A stretch of DNA of 64,000 nucleotides from Archaeoglobaceae archaeon (GCA_026986375.1 JALSOQ010000022.1:1-64000), one strand, 5' to 3'; shown: positions 52,349-61,866, counted from the stretch's first letter. The notes: a model not told the origin generated them from the sequence alone. Made by a program: numbers and translations.

Positions 52349-53055
52349 AAGGAATAGTGGTTGATCGTTTCTATTTTTCAAAAATTTGGAGAAGAGAAAG
52401 AAACATACTCAGGAAGGGTATAAAAGAGTGGTTCGTAAACAGATTAAGCTCTAAAGAACGACGAACCTTAATCCGAATGTTTTGGAAAAAGGGGTTGAAT
52501 TTCGGATTGTTTCCATGGGATGTTAACAATTACATTAGAAACCTGTTTGGTATTTCATTGTTCGAAGTTCGCAGGTATTGGGGTGTGATTAGCGTTCTGA
52601 CCTTACCTACATGGGCTTTGAGGAAGGCGTTAGAACTTCGCAGAAAGGGGATTGAGAGGGTAGGGAAGATATCGTATACAATTTACGAAGAATACGGTTT
52701 TTGGGCTGAACCAAAACTCTTATGGAAATTCTTCAACTTGATGGATCCGGCTGAGGTTTTAAGGTTTAAAAAGCGCTACGATACTACACTACTTGAATCG
52801 TTACACAAAGTCGGACGTGTCGAGCAAGATTTCATCTTGGCAATCGAGGAGAAGAACGATCAAAACGTTTACGAAAAATTTGCGAGAGAATTCGGAAAAA
52901 TACCTTTGGAAAGCTTGTTTTTCTATGTATGCAATTGTCAACACATTCCAGCCCTAATCGATGCAGTTTTGATCGACAAAGTTGCAGAATGTGCTGGGTT
53001 GGAACCGCCTGAACTATGGAAAAGGTTTAAGGAGGTGGTTTTCGATGTTCGATAG
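52345..53055 (+). CDS. Element protein of unknown function
   Basis: A 236-residue basic protein (IWRRERNILRKGIKEWFVNR near the N terminus). It is mostly helical, has no transmembrane segment and few cysteines. No conserved motif is recognised. It is tightly packed in the operon, overlapping both neighbours (4 and 11 bp), which argues that it is real. Confidence 0.55.
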   Translation: MKGIVVDRFYFSKIWRRERNILRKGIKEWFVNRLSSKERRTLIRMFWKKGLNFGLFPWDVNNYIRNLFGISLFEVRRYWGVISVLTLPTWALRKALELRRKGIERVGKISYTIYEEYGFWAEPKLLWKFFNLMDPAEVLRFKKRYDTTLLESLHKVGRVEQDFILAIEEKNDQNVYEKFAREFGKIPLESLFFYVCNCQHIPALIDAVLIDKVAECAGLEPPELWKRFKEVVFDVR

Positions 53056-53605
53056 AAGGTTGCGGTTTTTGGAAGTTAAGCACAGCATGACGATGGTTCT
53101 CCCGTTCTTATTAGCTGATGAAGGACTAACTGCTGAGGAAATCGAATTTGTCATCGAGAAGTTCTTAAACTATCCCATTGACCTGAACAGGCTTAAGTTA
53201 CTCTTCGATTCGGAAGAATCGAAGTTAAGAAGGTGGAAGGTCGATGATCTTCCGCTCGAGGTTCTCAAGGAGATCAAACGGTTGAGGGAAGAGGAAGGTT
53301 ACGGTTACCACAAAATCACGAGGTTAATTTTCAGGAAATTCAAAACCTACGTTTCACCCATGACAATTCGCCGTTTACTCTTAGACGATCTTGATGAGTT
53401 AATCAGGGAAAAGGAAAAGGAGGAAAATAAGCTTAATGAGATCGCAAAGAAAATCGATGAGGAAGGTGTTGAAAAGCTTAGCTTAAAAGAACTCGTTTGG
53501 TTTGCAATGCGGAGAGAGGATGAGAGAGTAAATCGAGAGATCGAGCGGAGAGTTAGAAAAATGGAAGAAAAATCGGAAGAGTTGACAGTTTTCGATGTTC
53601 TCTGA
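53045..53605 (+). CDS. Element protein with possible HTH and coiled coil
   Basis: A 186-residue protein starting MFDRRLRFLEVKHSMTMVLP at ATG 53045. A possible helix-turn-helix lies at YGYHKITRLIFRKFKTYVSP and MTIRRLLLDDLDEL, followed by a charged coiled-coil-like helix (EKEKEENKLNEIAKKI). Its stop codon at 53603-53605 is followed in the same frame by a degenerate integrase C terminus (53606-53683), so its 3' end looks like the product of a recombination event. Confidence 0.55.
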   Translation: MFDRRLRFLEVKHSMTMVLPFLLADEGLTAEEIEFVIEKFLNYPIDLNRLKLLFDSEESKLRRWKVDDLPLEVLKEIKRLREEEGYGYHKITRLIFRKFKTYVSPMTIRRLLLDDLDELIREKEKEENKLNEIAKKIDEEGVEKLSLKELVWFAMRREDERVNREIERRVRKMEEKSEELTVFDVL

Positions 53606-53683
53606 TCACATTTCTTGAACAAAACCAAGCAAGCTGATGAATGGTATAGCAGAATCGTTGATAGCTTGAAGGTGATAGCGTGA
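53606..53683 (+). pseudogene. Remnant of a second tyrosine-recombinase C terminus
   Basis: Translation of 53606-53680 gives SHFLNKTKQADEWYSRIVDS plus LKVIA and a stop. It closely matches the C terminus of the integrase at 54686 (THYLNKTKQADQFYSKVVDK): same NKTKQAD core, conserved tyrosine-containing tail. No upstream integrase core exists; the preceding frame belongs to an unrelated ORF. The next gene starts on its stop codon (GTGA), as in an operon where this integrase was once followed by that gene. Confidence 0.75.
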
Positions 53684-53889
53684 GTAAGTATAAGGAGGTT
53701 AAAATCATATTTTGTAACGAAGAACGCATTTACTGGTGCAAATACGGACAAATTCCGTTCAAAACTAAGGTGAAGCTCATCGCTAAGGTTTACTTTCCGA
53801 ACGGCTACCGTATGGGTATTTTTGAGTGGAACGGTAAGAAGTTCAACGCTCCGTTAAGAATCCTGAGGAAGGTTAGGCATATGGATTAA
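53680..53889 (+). CDS. Small element protein of unknown function
   Basis: A 69-residue protein starting at GTG 53680, overlapping the stop of the integrase remnant (GTGA). It is basic with many beta-type residues (KEVKIIFCNEERIYWCKYGQ, MGIFEWNGKKFNAPLRIL). There is no transmembrane segment. The reading frame is short, but the start context and coupling to the former integrase gene support it. Confidence 0.45.
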   Translation: MSKYKEVKIIFCNEERIYWCKYGQIPFKTKVKLIAKVYFPNGYRMGIFEWNGKKFNAPLRILRKVRHMD

Positions 53890-54278
53890 CTACTTTTTCT
53901 TTTCCGCTAATTATAATAATGGATTTTTTAACCATTCTTGATTTACTATACAGGTGTAGAGAAAAGCAAGGATAAGCGTTTTTCAGCCAAAAGAAGCTAT
54001 CTAATCGTGGCTTTGATCTCAATGCAGATCGGTTTTTAAGCCGAAAGAAAGCTTATATTCGCTTTTCTTCTACCCTGTAAATGTATGCTAAAGATTAGCA
54101 AAGTTGAGGATCTTGGCTCTAAATATGCAATTGTTAATGTTTAAATTTCACAATTGTTTTTCGCATAATTATATTGTTTAGTTTGAAGGAAATATTATAG
54201 AATATTCATTTGTAAAAGTAAAACATAAAGGTAAAAAAATAACCAACTCGAAAAGCAAATCGATTTACAAAAATAAAA
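53890..54278. other. Non-coding AT-rich region with repeats (possible ncRNA or origin)
   Basis: A 389-bp gene-free stretch. Its left part holds the long inverted repeat at 53949-54079, described separately. The right part (54080-54278) is AT-rich with short inverted pieces such as AATTGT/ACAATT near 54130 and no start codon with a ribosome-binding site. In a compact element this is the largest gap and a natural place for an origin or a regulatory RNA. Confidence 0.5.
53949..54079. repeat. Long imperfect inverted repeat with internal direct repeat
   Basis: Arms at 53949-53977 (TACAGGTGTAGAGAAAAGC then AAGGATAAGC) and 54051-54079 (GCTTATATTC then GCTTTTCTTCTACCCTGTA) pair over about 29 bases with a few mismatches. 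Inside the arms GTTTTTCAGCCAAAAGAAGC (53979-53998) is repeated as GGTTTTTAAGCCGAAAGAAA plus GC at 54031-54052. A transcript would fold into a hairpin of about 130 nt. Confidence 0.6.
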
Positions 54279-54500
54279 TTATTTTATAAAAACAATTCTA
54301 ACATCCTTAATAACACCCATCCGTTTAAGCGCTGAAATCGTGAAGAGTATATCCTCAACCTTGCAATTATTCTCTTTCGCTACCTCTCCCAAAGTCTTAC
54401 CCTTTAATGCGTTAGCCAACTCGGTTGCATAATCGAAAAGAAAACTAACCATAAAGATGATAATGCTCTTATCAGTTAAATCATTTTTGTTTTTATTCAT
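54279..54500 (-). CDS. Small HTH-like protein
   Basis: A protein of up to 73 residues (or 57 from the internal ATG giving MVSFLFDYATELANALKG). The second half KTLGEVAKENNCKVEDILFT and SALKRMGVIKDVR looks like a small winged or plain helix-turn-helix. It is on the same strand as the integrase, downstream of it. It could be an excisionase-like or regulatory factor; this is a guess from position and size. Confidence 0.45.
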   Translation of the reverse strand: MNKNKNDLTDKSIIIFMVSFLFDYATELANALKGKTLGEVAKENNCKVEDILFTISALKRMGVIKDVRIVFIK

Positions 54501-54685
54501 CGCTTTTGTAAAATTGTGTGGTTGCGAAATTCAAAGTGGCGATGATGCAAAAGTCATCCGATTGGTAACACCGCTATGAGGAGGACGAAAAGGAGTTTGC
54601 TCCGTCTTCGATTTGGTTCGATCTCGGATGAGGGAGGAGATTGAAAAATAGGGGTAGATTGATTTTATATTTAATACTCATGAAA

Positions 54686-55518
54686 TTAGATAGGGAATTT
54701 ATCCACAACCTTTGAGTAAAACTGGTCTGCTTGTTTAGTTTTGTTCAGGTAGTGCGTGGATCCAACAGTTACCGATGCTCTGCCCTGTATGAAATCTGCC
54801 ACACTTTCAGGGATTCCATTTTCAATCATGAAGTTCAAATGCCATTTGCGAATGCTAAGAGCCGAAACTCGTTTATAATACACTGCCTTTTTAGCGGTTC
54901 CGTAGTTGATGTAAATTTGATCAAGCTCTTTTGCAAAGCTTAATGGCATGTATGCCCAATAAGCCCTTTTATACCCTTTGCTTATTGATGCGACAGGATA
55001 ACGAGCTAAACCGAGATCATCCTTGATGACGAGCTTTTCATGTTCAAACGTGGCCAACATCTCACAAGCTTGATCTAAACGCATTCCTGAATAAACTAAA
55101 AGCTTGAAAAGGGTTCTGTATTTCGGAAGGATGTTGTTGTATGCTTCGATTAGCTCTTCAGATGTAATGAAAACCTCCCTAACTCCTGATTTTTCAGTTT
55201 TGGCAACTTTGCGGTATTTGTTAATGATTGTTTCATCCCATCCCTTTTCGTATTCGAGGAACTTAAGGAGGTTTCTAAAAGCGTTAATAAACCATCTTCT
55301 AACTCCTCTCTTATCGATGTTCTTGATGATGTTAGTTACATCGGTTGGTGAAGTAATAGGCTTGGTTAGGAATCTATCGAGATGATATACGTATTTTTTT
55401 ACAGTCTCCTTATCTATACGCATCTCAAGCCATTCGATGAATTCTTTTCTGAGCTTCTTATAATCGATCAAACCGCCTCTTAATCCCGCGGTCGGGGGTT
55501 CAAATCCCTCCCGGCCCG
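54686..55518 (-). pseudogene. Integrase C-terminal catalytic fragment (intC)
   Basis: The catalytic part of the element's tyrosine recombinase, joined to the att core at its 5' end and lacking its own N terminus. An open frame exists from 55570, but the first 17 codons lie in argJ DNA. The core has the SAM-like arm-binding domain (LRKEFIEWLEMRIDKETVKK), then LVYSGMRLDQACEML with the first Arg, RKWHLNFMIENGIPESVADF plus IQGR, and THYL with a candidate catalytic Tyr. In the excised circle intN (54 codons), the att core and intC read as one 331-residue enzyme in a single frame. Integration therefore breaks the gene, as in SSV-type integrases. Confidence 0.85.
55477..55518 (+). repeat. attR: 42-bp direct repeat
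   Basis: Exact copy of the 3' half of tRNA-Lys (45927-45968), without the 5' half of the gene. It ends directly at the argJ stop codon (55519-55521). Before integration tRNA-Lys and argJ must therefore have been adjacent and convergent. Confidence 0.95.
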
Positions 55519-56676
55519 CTAAGTTGTGTATTCCGAATTTATCCTTACGTATTCGTAACTTAAGTCGCATCCGAACGCGTATCCTCTTCCATCTCCAACC
55601 TTCAGATTTATTTCGAATACGATCTCATCGCTGTTCTCCATTATCTTCCTCGCAACATCTTCCTCCATAGTCGACTTACCATTCTTAACGAGCTCGACCC
55701 TCCCTACACTTTTGCCATTCCTGAATCCCTCCAGAGAGAGATCCAACTTCTCGCTAACTTCGACACCCGAGTATCCCAACGCCGCTATTATCCTACCCCA
55801 GTTCGGATCGTTTCCGAAGACTGCCGTCTTCACAAGTAAGGAAGAAGCGACGACTTTGGAAGCTTTGAATGCCTCCTCATCGCTCTTTGCACCCCGAATC
55901 CTAACCTCCATCAACTTCGTCGCACCTTCACCATCCCTTGCGATCATCTTCGCGAGATCAATGCACAAATCCGTAAGTTTCCTCTCAAAGATGTTCCTAT
56001 CTACGACTTTCTCTCCCGTGGAAACGAGCAGAACCATGTCGTTCGTCGAAGTATCGCCGTCGACCACCGTTACGTTAAAAGATCTGTTTACGGCGTTTCT
56101 AAGCATTTCGTTCAAATCTTTAACTCCAAAATCCGCGTCGGTGAAAATGAACGCGAGCATAGTCGCCATGTTCGGAGCAATCATCCCCGCCCCCTTCGCT
56201 ACTCCGGCAATCGTAAAATCATCCGTTCTTACGACGCTCTGCTTTGGAAATGAGTCCGTCGTCATTATAGCTCTCGCGAAGCTTAAAGAATGTTTTTCGC
56301 CAGTTCCCAGTTTCGAGAATACGACTTCGAATCTGCTTTCTATCCACTCCATGTCGAGCTGAACTCCTATGACTCCTGTCGAAGCTACTGCTATCTTCCG
56401 AACGTCCACTTCCAATTTTTTCGCTAAAAGCTCGGCCATTCTCCTCGCGTTTTCAATTCCCCTCTCTCCCGTGAAGGCGTTCGCGTTACCACTGTTCACT
56501 ATTATTCCTTCAATTTCTCCCCCCTTCACGTGTTCCTGAGTTACGAGAACGGGCGCGGCTTTAAACCTGTTTTCCGTAAAAACCCCAGCCACCTTCCCAC
56601 TGCAAACGACCACACCCAGTCCGTTTCTTCCCTCCTTTATTCCGTAACACCTCACTCCCCTTATCGCGGTGATCAT
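55519..56676 (-). CDS. argJ: Bifunctional ornithine acetyltransferase/N-acetylglutamate synthase
   Basis: Transfers acetyl from acetylornithine to glutamate in the cyclic arginine pathway. At 385 residues it is the normal length. The self-cleavage site that yields alpha and beta chains is GAGMIAPNMATMLAF, with the Thr nucleophile in MATML. Other segments are IIVNSGNANAFTGERG, ASTGVIGVQLDME and a C-terminal FGCDLSYEYVRINSEYTT. The stop codon abuts the attR repeat. The gene is intact. Confidence 0.95.
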   Translation of the reverse strand: MITAIRGVRCYGIKEGRNGLGVVVCSGKVAGVFTENRFKAAPVLVTQEHVKGGEIEGIIVNSGNANAFTGERGIENARRMAELLAKKLEVDVRKIAVASTGVIGVQLDMEWIESRFEVVFSKLGTGEKHSLSFARAIMTTDSFPKQSVVRTDDFTIAGVAKGAGMIAPNMATMLAFIFTDADFGVKDLNEMLRNAVNRSFNVTVVDGDTSTNDMVLLVSTGEKVVDRNIFERKLTDLCIDLAKMIARDGEGATKLMEVRIRGAKSDEEAFKASKVVASSLLVKTAVFGNDPNWGRIIAALGYSGVEVSEKLDLSLEGFRNGKSVGRVELVKNGKSTMEEDVARKIMENSDEIVFEINLKVGDGRGYAFGCDLSYEYVRINSEYTT

Positions 56677-56709
56677 CCGTTTAAGTTCGTAATAAAGATT
56701 TTAAATCAG

Positions 56710-59391
56710 TTACTCGGAACTCTCGATTATTATCACCGAATTCTCAGTCTCTATTACCTCCACGCCCTCTCCACCGACGACCTTCTCTATCTCGATGTCG
56801 AACCACTCCTTCTTTAACTCCACCTTCTCCCCGTTGACCTCCACCTCTATTCTACCCACCTCCGCAAATCTCAGCTTATCCTCGTCCGACAAGCTTTGAA
56901 CCGCCCTCACGATATCCTTAATCTTCTCCCTGAACATCGGGCCCAAAACGTTGAACTTGGGCTTTATTTCCTTGATTCTAACCTCTATCTCCGGCATCTC
57001 CTCAACCCTTTCAACCTCCGCGTTTATCGCCCCGGCTATGTCCCTCGTATCCACGTCCATTGGCGTGTATATCAAAACCTTCTTCAGAGGAGCGTTCAAA
57101 GCCATTCCCCTGTCGTGTTTGAACCTCCTGATTGCGGAGACGATCTCCTTTATCAACTCCCCCCTACTCTCCACTTCACCGCAAACTTCGACTATCTCCT
57201 CCCAGTCCTTGGCCTTAGCGAATTCCTCGTATTTCTTTGATAGGACGTTGAGTATCTCTTCGATTTCGGGATACCTCTGCAGGTGAACGCTTTCCACATT
57301 CTCCCCTATCCCCTCGTGCAACCTCTGCCAGCACTCCTCCGCCAAGAACGGCGTGAAAGGTGCGAGCAACCTCGTAAGAACGCTCATCGCCGTGTAAAGA
57401 ACGAATTTAGCTGGCTTCTTTTCATCTTCGTTGCCGGAATAAAGCCTGTTCTTAACTATCTCCAAGTAGTTGTCCGCGTATTCATACCAAGCGAAGCTCC
57501 TTATAGCCTTGAGAGCTTCGGCGAATCTGTAGTTCTCCATGTGCTCGTTCACTTCCTTCACGAGTCTCATCAGCTTGGACAGAATCCAGACGTCCGCGTC
57601 CCTCAAAAGCTCAGCATCGCATTCGGGTTTTTCATTTAAGTGGAGGAGCGTGAACCTCAGAATGCTCCAGAACTTCTGCTGGAACCTCGATGCGGCTACT
57701 ATCTCCTTCCAGCTGAAAGCCACATCATCTCCAACCACACCGCTCGCCGCCCACTGCCTCAGAGCGTCCGCCCCGTATTTCTCTATCACCTCGTCCGGCT
57801 CTACGACGTTTCCCAAGCTCTTGCTCATCTTCCTTCCGTCCTCTCCCAAAACCATTCCGTTTATTACGATCTCCTTCCAAGGAATTCTCCCCACCAGAGC
57901 CAAAGACCTCAGAATCGTGTAGAACGCCCAAGTCCTTATTATGTCGTGCCCCTGAGGTCTCAAACTCACGGGATAGTCTTTCTCCTTCCAGTCATCCGGC
58001 CATCCCGTTATTGCGAGAGGGGTTATGGACGAATCCATCCAAGTGTCGAGCACATCCTTTTCCCCTTCGAACTCCGTGCTTCCGCATTTGGGGCAAGGTT
58101 CCTTTGGCTTGTCCTTCGTAGGATCTGCGGGCAACCACTCCTCCTTGGCAACGATTATCTCTCCGCACTTCTTGCAATACCAGACGGGAATCGGAGTTGC
58201 GAAAATCCTCTGCCTGCTTATGACCCAGTCCCACTCCATCCCCTCAACCCAGCTTTCCAAACGGGAGAACATGTGCTCCGGAACCCACTTTATCTTTCTC
58301 GCCTCCTCGAGTATTCTGTCCTTGTCCACCTTAACGAACCACTGATCCTCCACCACGATCTCAACGGGTGTCTTGCACCTCCAGCAAACTCCGACGTTCT
58401 GATCGATTACCTCCTGCTTTATCAGCCTACCCTCCCTCGCCAGATCCTCCAAAATCTTCTCCCTCGCCTCCCTCGTGGTCAAGCCCTTATACTTCCCGGC
58501 CAACTCGTTCAGCCTTCCGTCCTTATTAAGTATGGCTCTCAACGGAAGATTATGCTTCTTCCACCACTTTACGTCCTGCTTGTCTCCGAAAGTGCATATC
58601 ATCACTATGCCTGTTCCAAATTCCGGATCGACGTCTTCATCGGCTATAATCTCAACCTCGTGATTCGTGATGGGCACCTTAACCTTCTTCCCGATCAGAT
58701 GGCCGTATCTCTCGTCTTCCGGATGAACGGCGATTGCCACGCATGCTGGAATTAATTCGGGTCTCGTGGTGGCTATCACGACCGAATCTTCTCCGTCTCC
58801 GAACCTTATGTAGTTCAGCTTCGTCTTGCCCTTGACGTATTCTATCTCGGCCAAGGCAATCGTCGTCTGGCATCTCGGACAGAACACGACGGGATGATAA
58901 CCCTTATAGATCAGTCCCCTCTCGAACATCCTAACGAAAGAGATCTGCGTCTTGCGGTAGTATTCCGGATACATCGTCACGTATTCCTTGCTCCAGTCAA
59001 TGCTGAATCCCAATCTCTTCATCGCCTTCTTCATCCTCTCTATGTTCTTCTTCGTGAACTCGACGCAAAGCCTTCTGAACTCCTCTCTCGGAACGTCGTT
59101 CTTGCTTATTCCATGTATTTCCTCCACCTTGACTTCGGTAGGTAAACCGTGGCAGTCCCAGCCCTGAGGGAACATAACCTCATAACCCTTCATCCTCTTG
59201 AACCTCGCTATGAAGTCGATGTAGCACCAGTTGAGCGTGTTACCTATGTGGAAGGAGCCGGTCGGGTAGGGAGGGGGAGTGTCTATTATGTAGTGGGGCT
59301 TTTCGGAGTTCCAGTCGAAGTAATACATGTCCTCCTTCCAGAGCTCGACCCACTTCTCCTCCACTTCCCGGGCGTTGTATTCCTTTTCGAT
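56710..59391 (-). CDS. valS: Valyl-tRNA synthetase
   Basis: Class Ia synthetase of about 893 residues. The HIGH signature is [10 protein letters not shown] near residue 43, and KMSKS is present as [16 protein letters not shown]. The CP1 editing domain has [20 protein letters not shown]. Zinc-binding pairs are visible (CPRCQ, CWRCK, CKKCG, CPKCG). The archaeal form lacks the bacterial C-terminal coiled coil. ATG 59391 is preferred over the upstream 59433 because GGAGGAG lies about 10 bp before it. Confidence 0.96.
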   Translation of the reverse strand: MEKEYNAREVEEKWVELWKEDMYYFDWNSEKPHYIIDTPPPYPTGSFHIGNTLNWCYIDFIARFKRMKGYEVMFPQGWDCHGLPTEVKVEEIHGISKNDVPREEFRRLCVEFTKKNIERMKKAMKRLGFSIDWSKEYVTMYPEYYRKTQISFVRMFERGLIYKGYHPVVFCPRCQTTIALAEIEYVKGKTKLNYIRFGDGEDSVVIATTRPELIPACVAIAVHPEDERYGHLIGKKVKVPITNHEVEIIADEDVDPEFGTGIVMICTFGDKQDVKWWKKHNLPLRAILNKDGRLNELAGKYKGLTTREAREKILEDLAREGRLIKQEVIDQNVGVCWRCKTPVEIVVEDQWFVKVDKDRILEEARKIKWVPEHMFSRLESWVEGMEWDWVISRQRIFATPIPVWYCKKCGEIIVAKEEWLPADPTKDKPKEPCPKCGSTEFEGEKDVLDTWMDSSITPLAITGWPDDWKEKDYPVSLRPQGHDIIRTWAFYTILRSLALVGRIPWKEIVINGMVLGEDGRKMSKSLGNVVEPDEVIEKYGADALRQWAASGVVGDDVAFSWKEIVAASRFQQKFWSILRFTLLHLNEKPECDAELLRDADVWILSKLMRLVKEVNEHMENYRFAEALKAIRSFAWYEYADNYLEIVKNRLYSGNEDEKKPAKFVLYTAMSVLTRLLAPFTPFLAEECWQRLHEGIGENVESVHLQRYPEIEEILNVLSKKYEEFAKAKDWEEIVEVCGEVESRGELIKEIVSAIRRFKHDRGMALNAPLKKVLIYTPMDVDTRDIAGAINAEVERVEEMPEIEVRIKEIKPKFNVLGPMFREKIKDIVRAVQSLSDEDKLRFAEVGRIEVEVNGEKVELKKEWFDIEIEKVVGGEGVEVIETENSVIIIESSE

Positions 59392-59425
59392 CATGGATTC
59401 GAGCTCCTCCGCTTGGTTAAAATAA

Positions 59426-60148
59426 TTATCCAACGTAATTCCTCAAGACACCTATTCCCCCCACTTCCACCTCCACCACATCCCCCTTTCTGAGCTCGCC
59501 CACCCCGGCGGGAGTGCCAGTAGCTATTACGTCCCCCGGCTTCAGGGTCATTATAGAGGAAACGAACTCCAAAAGCGTCGGGACGTCGAATATGAGGTTG
59601 GAGGTAGTCGAATCCTGAACCAATTTACCGTTCAACCTCGTCCGAATCCTAAGATTTCTCCAGTCCCTGAAGCACGCCACGTAAGGCCCGATGGGTGCGA
59701 AGGTGTCGAACGATTTCGAGCGGGTCCACTGTCCGTCCTTCTTCTGCAGATCCCTCGCGGTAACGTCGTTGAAGCAAGTGTATCCCAAGATGTATTCCAA
59801 AGCATCCTCCCTACAAACGTTCCTACACCTCCTTCCTACAACCACAGCGAGCTCCCCTTCGTAATCCACTCTCTTCGACTGCTTGGGTAGTTCTATGATG
59901 TCCTCGTGCCCTATCAACGCGGAGGGAGGCTTTAGGAATATTATGGGCTCCTCTGGAATCTCCATGTTCAACTCCCTCGCGTGATCTATGTAGTTCAGAC
60001 CAACGCAGACTATCTTCTCCGGCCTCACCGGAGGCAGAAACTTAACTCTCTCGAACCTCAACCCCTCGAAATTTACTACTCCGTTTTCGACCTCGAAGTA
60101 ACCTTCGAACACCTCTCCTTTTGCGATAAATCTACCGTATGCGAGCAT
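59426..60148 (-). CDS. Fumarylacetoacetate hydrolase (FAH) family protein
   Basis: A FAH-superfamily protein of 240 residues. The family core [55 protein letters not shown] (with the metal-binding Glu) and [11 protein letters not shown] is clear. Members hydrolyse acylpyruvates or act as isomerases or oxaloacetate decarboxylases; the substrate here is unknown. ATG 60148 is chosen; the frame extends to 60331 but that part lacks family similarity and overlaps the divergent thioesterase. Confidence 0.88.
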   Translation of the reverse strand: MLAYGRFIAKGEVFEGYFEVENGVVNFEGLRFERVKFLPPVRPEKIVCVGLNYIDHARELNMEIPEEPIIFLKPPSALIGHEDIIELPKQSKRVDYEGELAVVVGRRCRNVCREDALEYILGYTCFNDVTARDLQKKDGQWTRSKSFDTFAPIGPYVACFRDWRNLRIRTRLNGKLVQDSTTSNLIFDVPTLLEFVSSIMTLKPGDVIATGTPAGVGELRKGDVVEVEVGGIGVLRNYVG

Positions 60149-60199
60149 GAACTGAGAAGGCTTGGCAAAATCTAAAAATCTTCCGCACGATAGAAGAGT

Positions 60200-60586
60200 A
60201 TGCAAGAGTATCTGCTCAACGACGGGTTCAGGAAGTTTTTGGGTGCGGAGGTCGTGGAGTTCGAGCCGGGATTTGCGAGGGTGAAGGGCGTTGTTAGGGA
60301 AGAGTTCACGAACTTCCACGGGTTCGCTCACGGCGGATTTTTGATTGCGTTGGCAGATTTCGCCTTGGGATTGGCCGCAAACGCGGACGGGATCAAGAGG
60401 TTCGCGATATCGATAGATATGGACTTCCTAAGCCCAGCTTTTGTTGGGGAGGAGCTTATAGGAGAGGCGAAGTTGACGAAGATGGGGAGGAGAATATCGT
60501 TCTACGAAATAAGGGTGTTGAGGGGGGAAGAGTTGATAGCGAAGGGGAGAGCGGTGGTATATTCGAGGGGAGAAAAAATAGAGTAG
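60200..60586 (+). CDS. Hotdog-fold thioesterase (PaaI-like)
   Basis: A 128-residue acyl-CoA thioesterase-like protein. The active-site region NFHGFAHGGFLIALADFALG is typical of PaaI/YbgC hotdog enzymes, followed by AISIDMDFLSPAFVGEELI and KGRAVVYSRG. The physiological substrate is unknown. It is divergent from the FAH gene with 51 bp between starts, and convergent with ftsZ, whose end lies 3 bp away. Confidence 0.85.
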   Translation: MQEYLLNDGFRKFLGAEVVEFEPGFARVKGVVREEFTNFHGFAHGGFLIALADFALGLAANADGIKRFAISIDMDFLSPAFVGEELIGEAKLTKMGRRISFYEIRVLRGEELIAKGRAVVYSRGEKIE

Positions 60587-60588
60587 TT

Positions 60589-61680
60589 TTACCTTATTCT
60601 ATCGATACCGCACTTCCTCCTTATGCTTTCGAACGATTCGTTCCTCCGAGGAATTTCCCCGTCCGGTTCGTATCTTGAAAGCAGATTCGGGGACTTAACG
60701 CCAGTCATTATGGCCATTACCCTGACCATTCCCTCCAACTCATCTTCTATCCTCGCACCCCATATAACGTTCGCGTTCACGTCTATCTCGAACGTTAGCT
60801 CCCTAACTATCTCCTCCGCCTCCTTTATAGTCAGATCGGTTCCGCCGGAGATGTGGATCAAAGCACCCTTCGCTCCCCTGAAGTCCACCTCAAGCAGGGG
60901 ATGGTTGAGGCAGTCCCTAACGACATCCTTAGCCTTCGACTGAGACTTCGATTCGCCTACGAGCATTACAGCAACTCCTCCGTTTTCCATGACGGCCTTA
61001 ACGTCCGCAAAGTCTATGTTCATTAGAGAGGGTCTCGTGATAGTGTCCGTAATCCCCTTTATAGTCTCGGCGATCAGCTGATCCATCACGCTGAAAGCCT
61101 GCTCAATCGGAAGGTTTGGAACGTATTCGAGCAACTTGTTGTTGTCCAAAACCACTACTGTATCGGAATACTTCCTCAACTCCTCCAAACCTTCTGCTGC
61201 CTTCCTAAGCCTCGCCCTCTCAACCAAGAACGGCATGTTCGCCATGCTTATGACTATCGCACCCTGCTGTTTCGCAACCTCCGCTATAACCGGGGCGGCT
61301 CCGGTTCCAGTTCCGCCACCCATTCCGGCACAGATGAAAACCATGTTAGCGTCGCACAACAACTGCTCGAAAACACCTCTCGCCATCTCTGCGGCTTTCC
61401 TACCTATATCGGGATAACCTCCTGCCCCCAAACCCTTGGTTATGCTCCTACCGATCAGAACCTTCTTATCGGCCTTCGTAATCATCAAATGTTGTTTGTC
61501 CGTGTTTACGGCGATCGTGAGGACGCCATCAACTCCTATATTCTTCAACCTCGTTATGGTGTTGTTTCCAGATCCTCCAACTCCGACGACTACTATTTTA
61601 GGCATTTCGAACTCTTTAATCTCCTTCTCTACCCTCTCCTTCTGATAAAACTCCTGAGCCTTAACCACGAAAGACTTCAT
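60589..61680 (-). CDS. ftsZ: Cell division protein FtsZ
   Basis: Tubulin-like GTPase that forms the division ring, 363 residues. The nucleotide motif [19 protein letters not shown] is complete, preceded by [12 protein letters not shown], and the T7-loop region includes [15 protein letters not shown]. The N-terminal extension of about 27 residues before [11 protein letters not shown] is charged. The gene follows the CdrS-like RHH gene by 12 bp, so the two share one promoter with the palindrome at 61941-61961. Confidence 0.97.
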   Translation of the reverse strand: MKSFVVKAQEFYQKERVEKEIKEFEMPKIVVVGVGGSGNNTITRLKNIGVDGVLTIAVNTDKQHLMITKADKKVLIGRSITKGLGAGGYPDIGRKAAEMARGVFEQLLCDANMVFICAGMGGGTGTGAAPVIAEVAKQQGAIVISMANMPFLVERARLRKAAEGLEELRKYSDTVVVLDNNKLLEYVPNLPIEQAFSVMDQLIAETIKGITDTITRPSLMNIDFADVKAVMENGGVAVMLVGESKSQSKAKDVVRDCLNHPLLEVDFRGAKGALIHISGGTDLTIKEAEEIVRELTFEIDVNANVIWGARIEDELEGMVRVMAIMTGVKSPNLLSRYEPDGEIPRRNESFESIRRKCGIDRIR

Positions 61681-61692
61681 GACCGCAACCCC

Positions 61693-61866
61693 CTAAATGT
61701 AAGGACGCATATTCTGCTGCTTTTCCAAAAGCTTGGCCTTCTCAGCCAAGAGCTTACGAATGGCATCCCTTATAGCCTCGCTAACCGACGCATATTCTCC
61801 CATCTGAACGAGAGCCTCCAACATTTCGTAGTGCTGATCCGTGAGTCTGATCGAGATCTTCCTCAT
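61693..61866 (-). CDS. cdrS: CdrS-like ribbon-helix-helix regulator of cell division
   Basis: A 57-residue RHH protein: MRKISIRLTDQHYEMLEALV, then ASVSEAIRDAIRKLLAEKAK and a tail ending QNMRPYI. In haloarchaea CdrS, a short RHH protein encoded beside division genes, controls ftsZ expression and division. Its place 12 bp upstream of ftsZ on the same strand makes orthology likely, though the sequence is short. The probable operator is the palindrome ahead of this gene. Confidence 0.8.
   Translation of the reverse strand: MRKISIRLTDQHYEMLEALVQMGEYASVSEAIRDAIRKLLAEKAKLLEKQQNMRPYI

Larger units (their letters stand above)
45927..55518. mobile_element. Integrated element of about 9.55 kb in tRNA-Lys
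   Basis: The element is bounded by 42-bp direct repeats, the left one being the 3' half of tRNA-Lys and the right one an isolated copy next to the argJ stop codon. Content is lower in GC and denser in small genes than the flanks. It holds a split tyrosine recombinase, an SF1 helicase, a PriS/PriX-like primase, ribbon-helix-helix proteins, Cys-rich small proteins and unknown proteins. No capsid or secretion genes were recognised, so a plasmid-like element is more likely than a virus. The replication gene set recalls the pTN2 plasmid family of Thermococcales. Confidence 0.92.

Noticed and set aside
53949-54079. CRISPR array
   Set aside because: Only one inverted pair and one direct pair are present, without regularly spaced identical repeats, and no cas genes occur in the window.
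54501-54685. Possible box C/D sRNA (GATGATG near 54540)
   Set aside because: No convincing D box (CTGA) or second C'/D' pair at the right spacing was found.
55477-55518. Second tRNA gene at the right element end
   Set aside because: Only the 3' half from the anticodon loop onward is present. There is no acceptor 5' strand or D-arm, so it is an att copy and not a tRNA.
57640-58755. 371-codon open frame opposite valS
   Set aside because: Low-complexity antisense translation of the valyl-tRNA synthetase, rich in Leu, Arg and Pro. No start context or family motif was seen.
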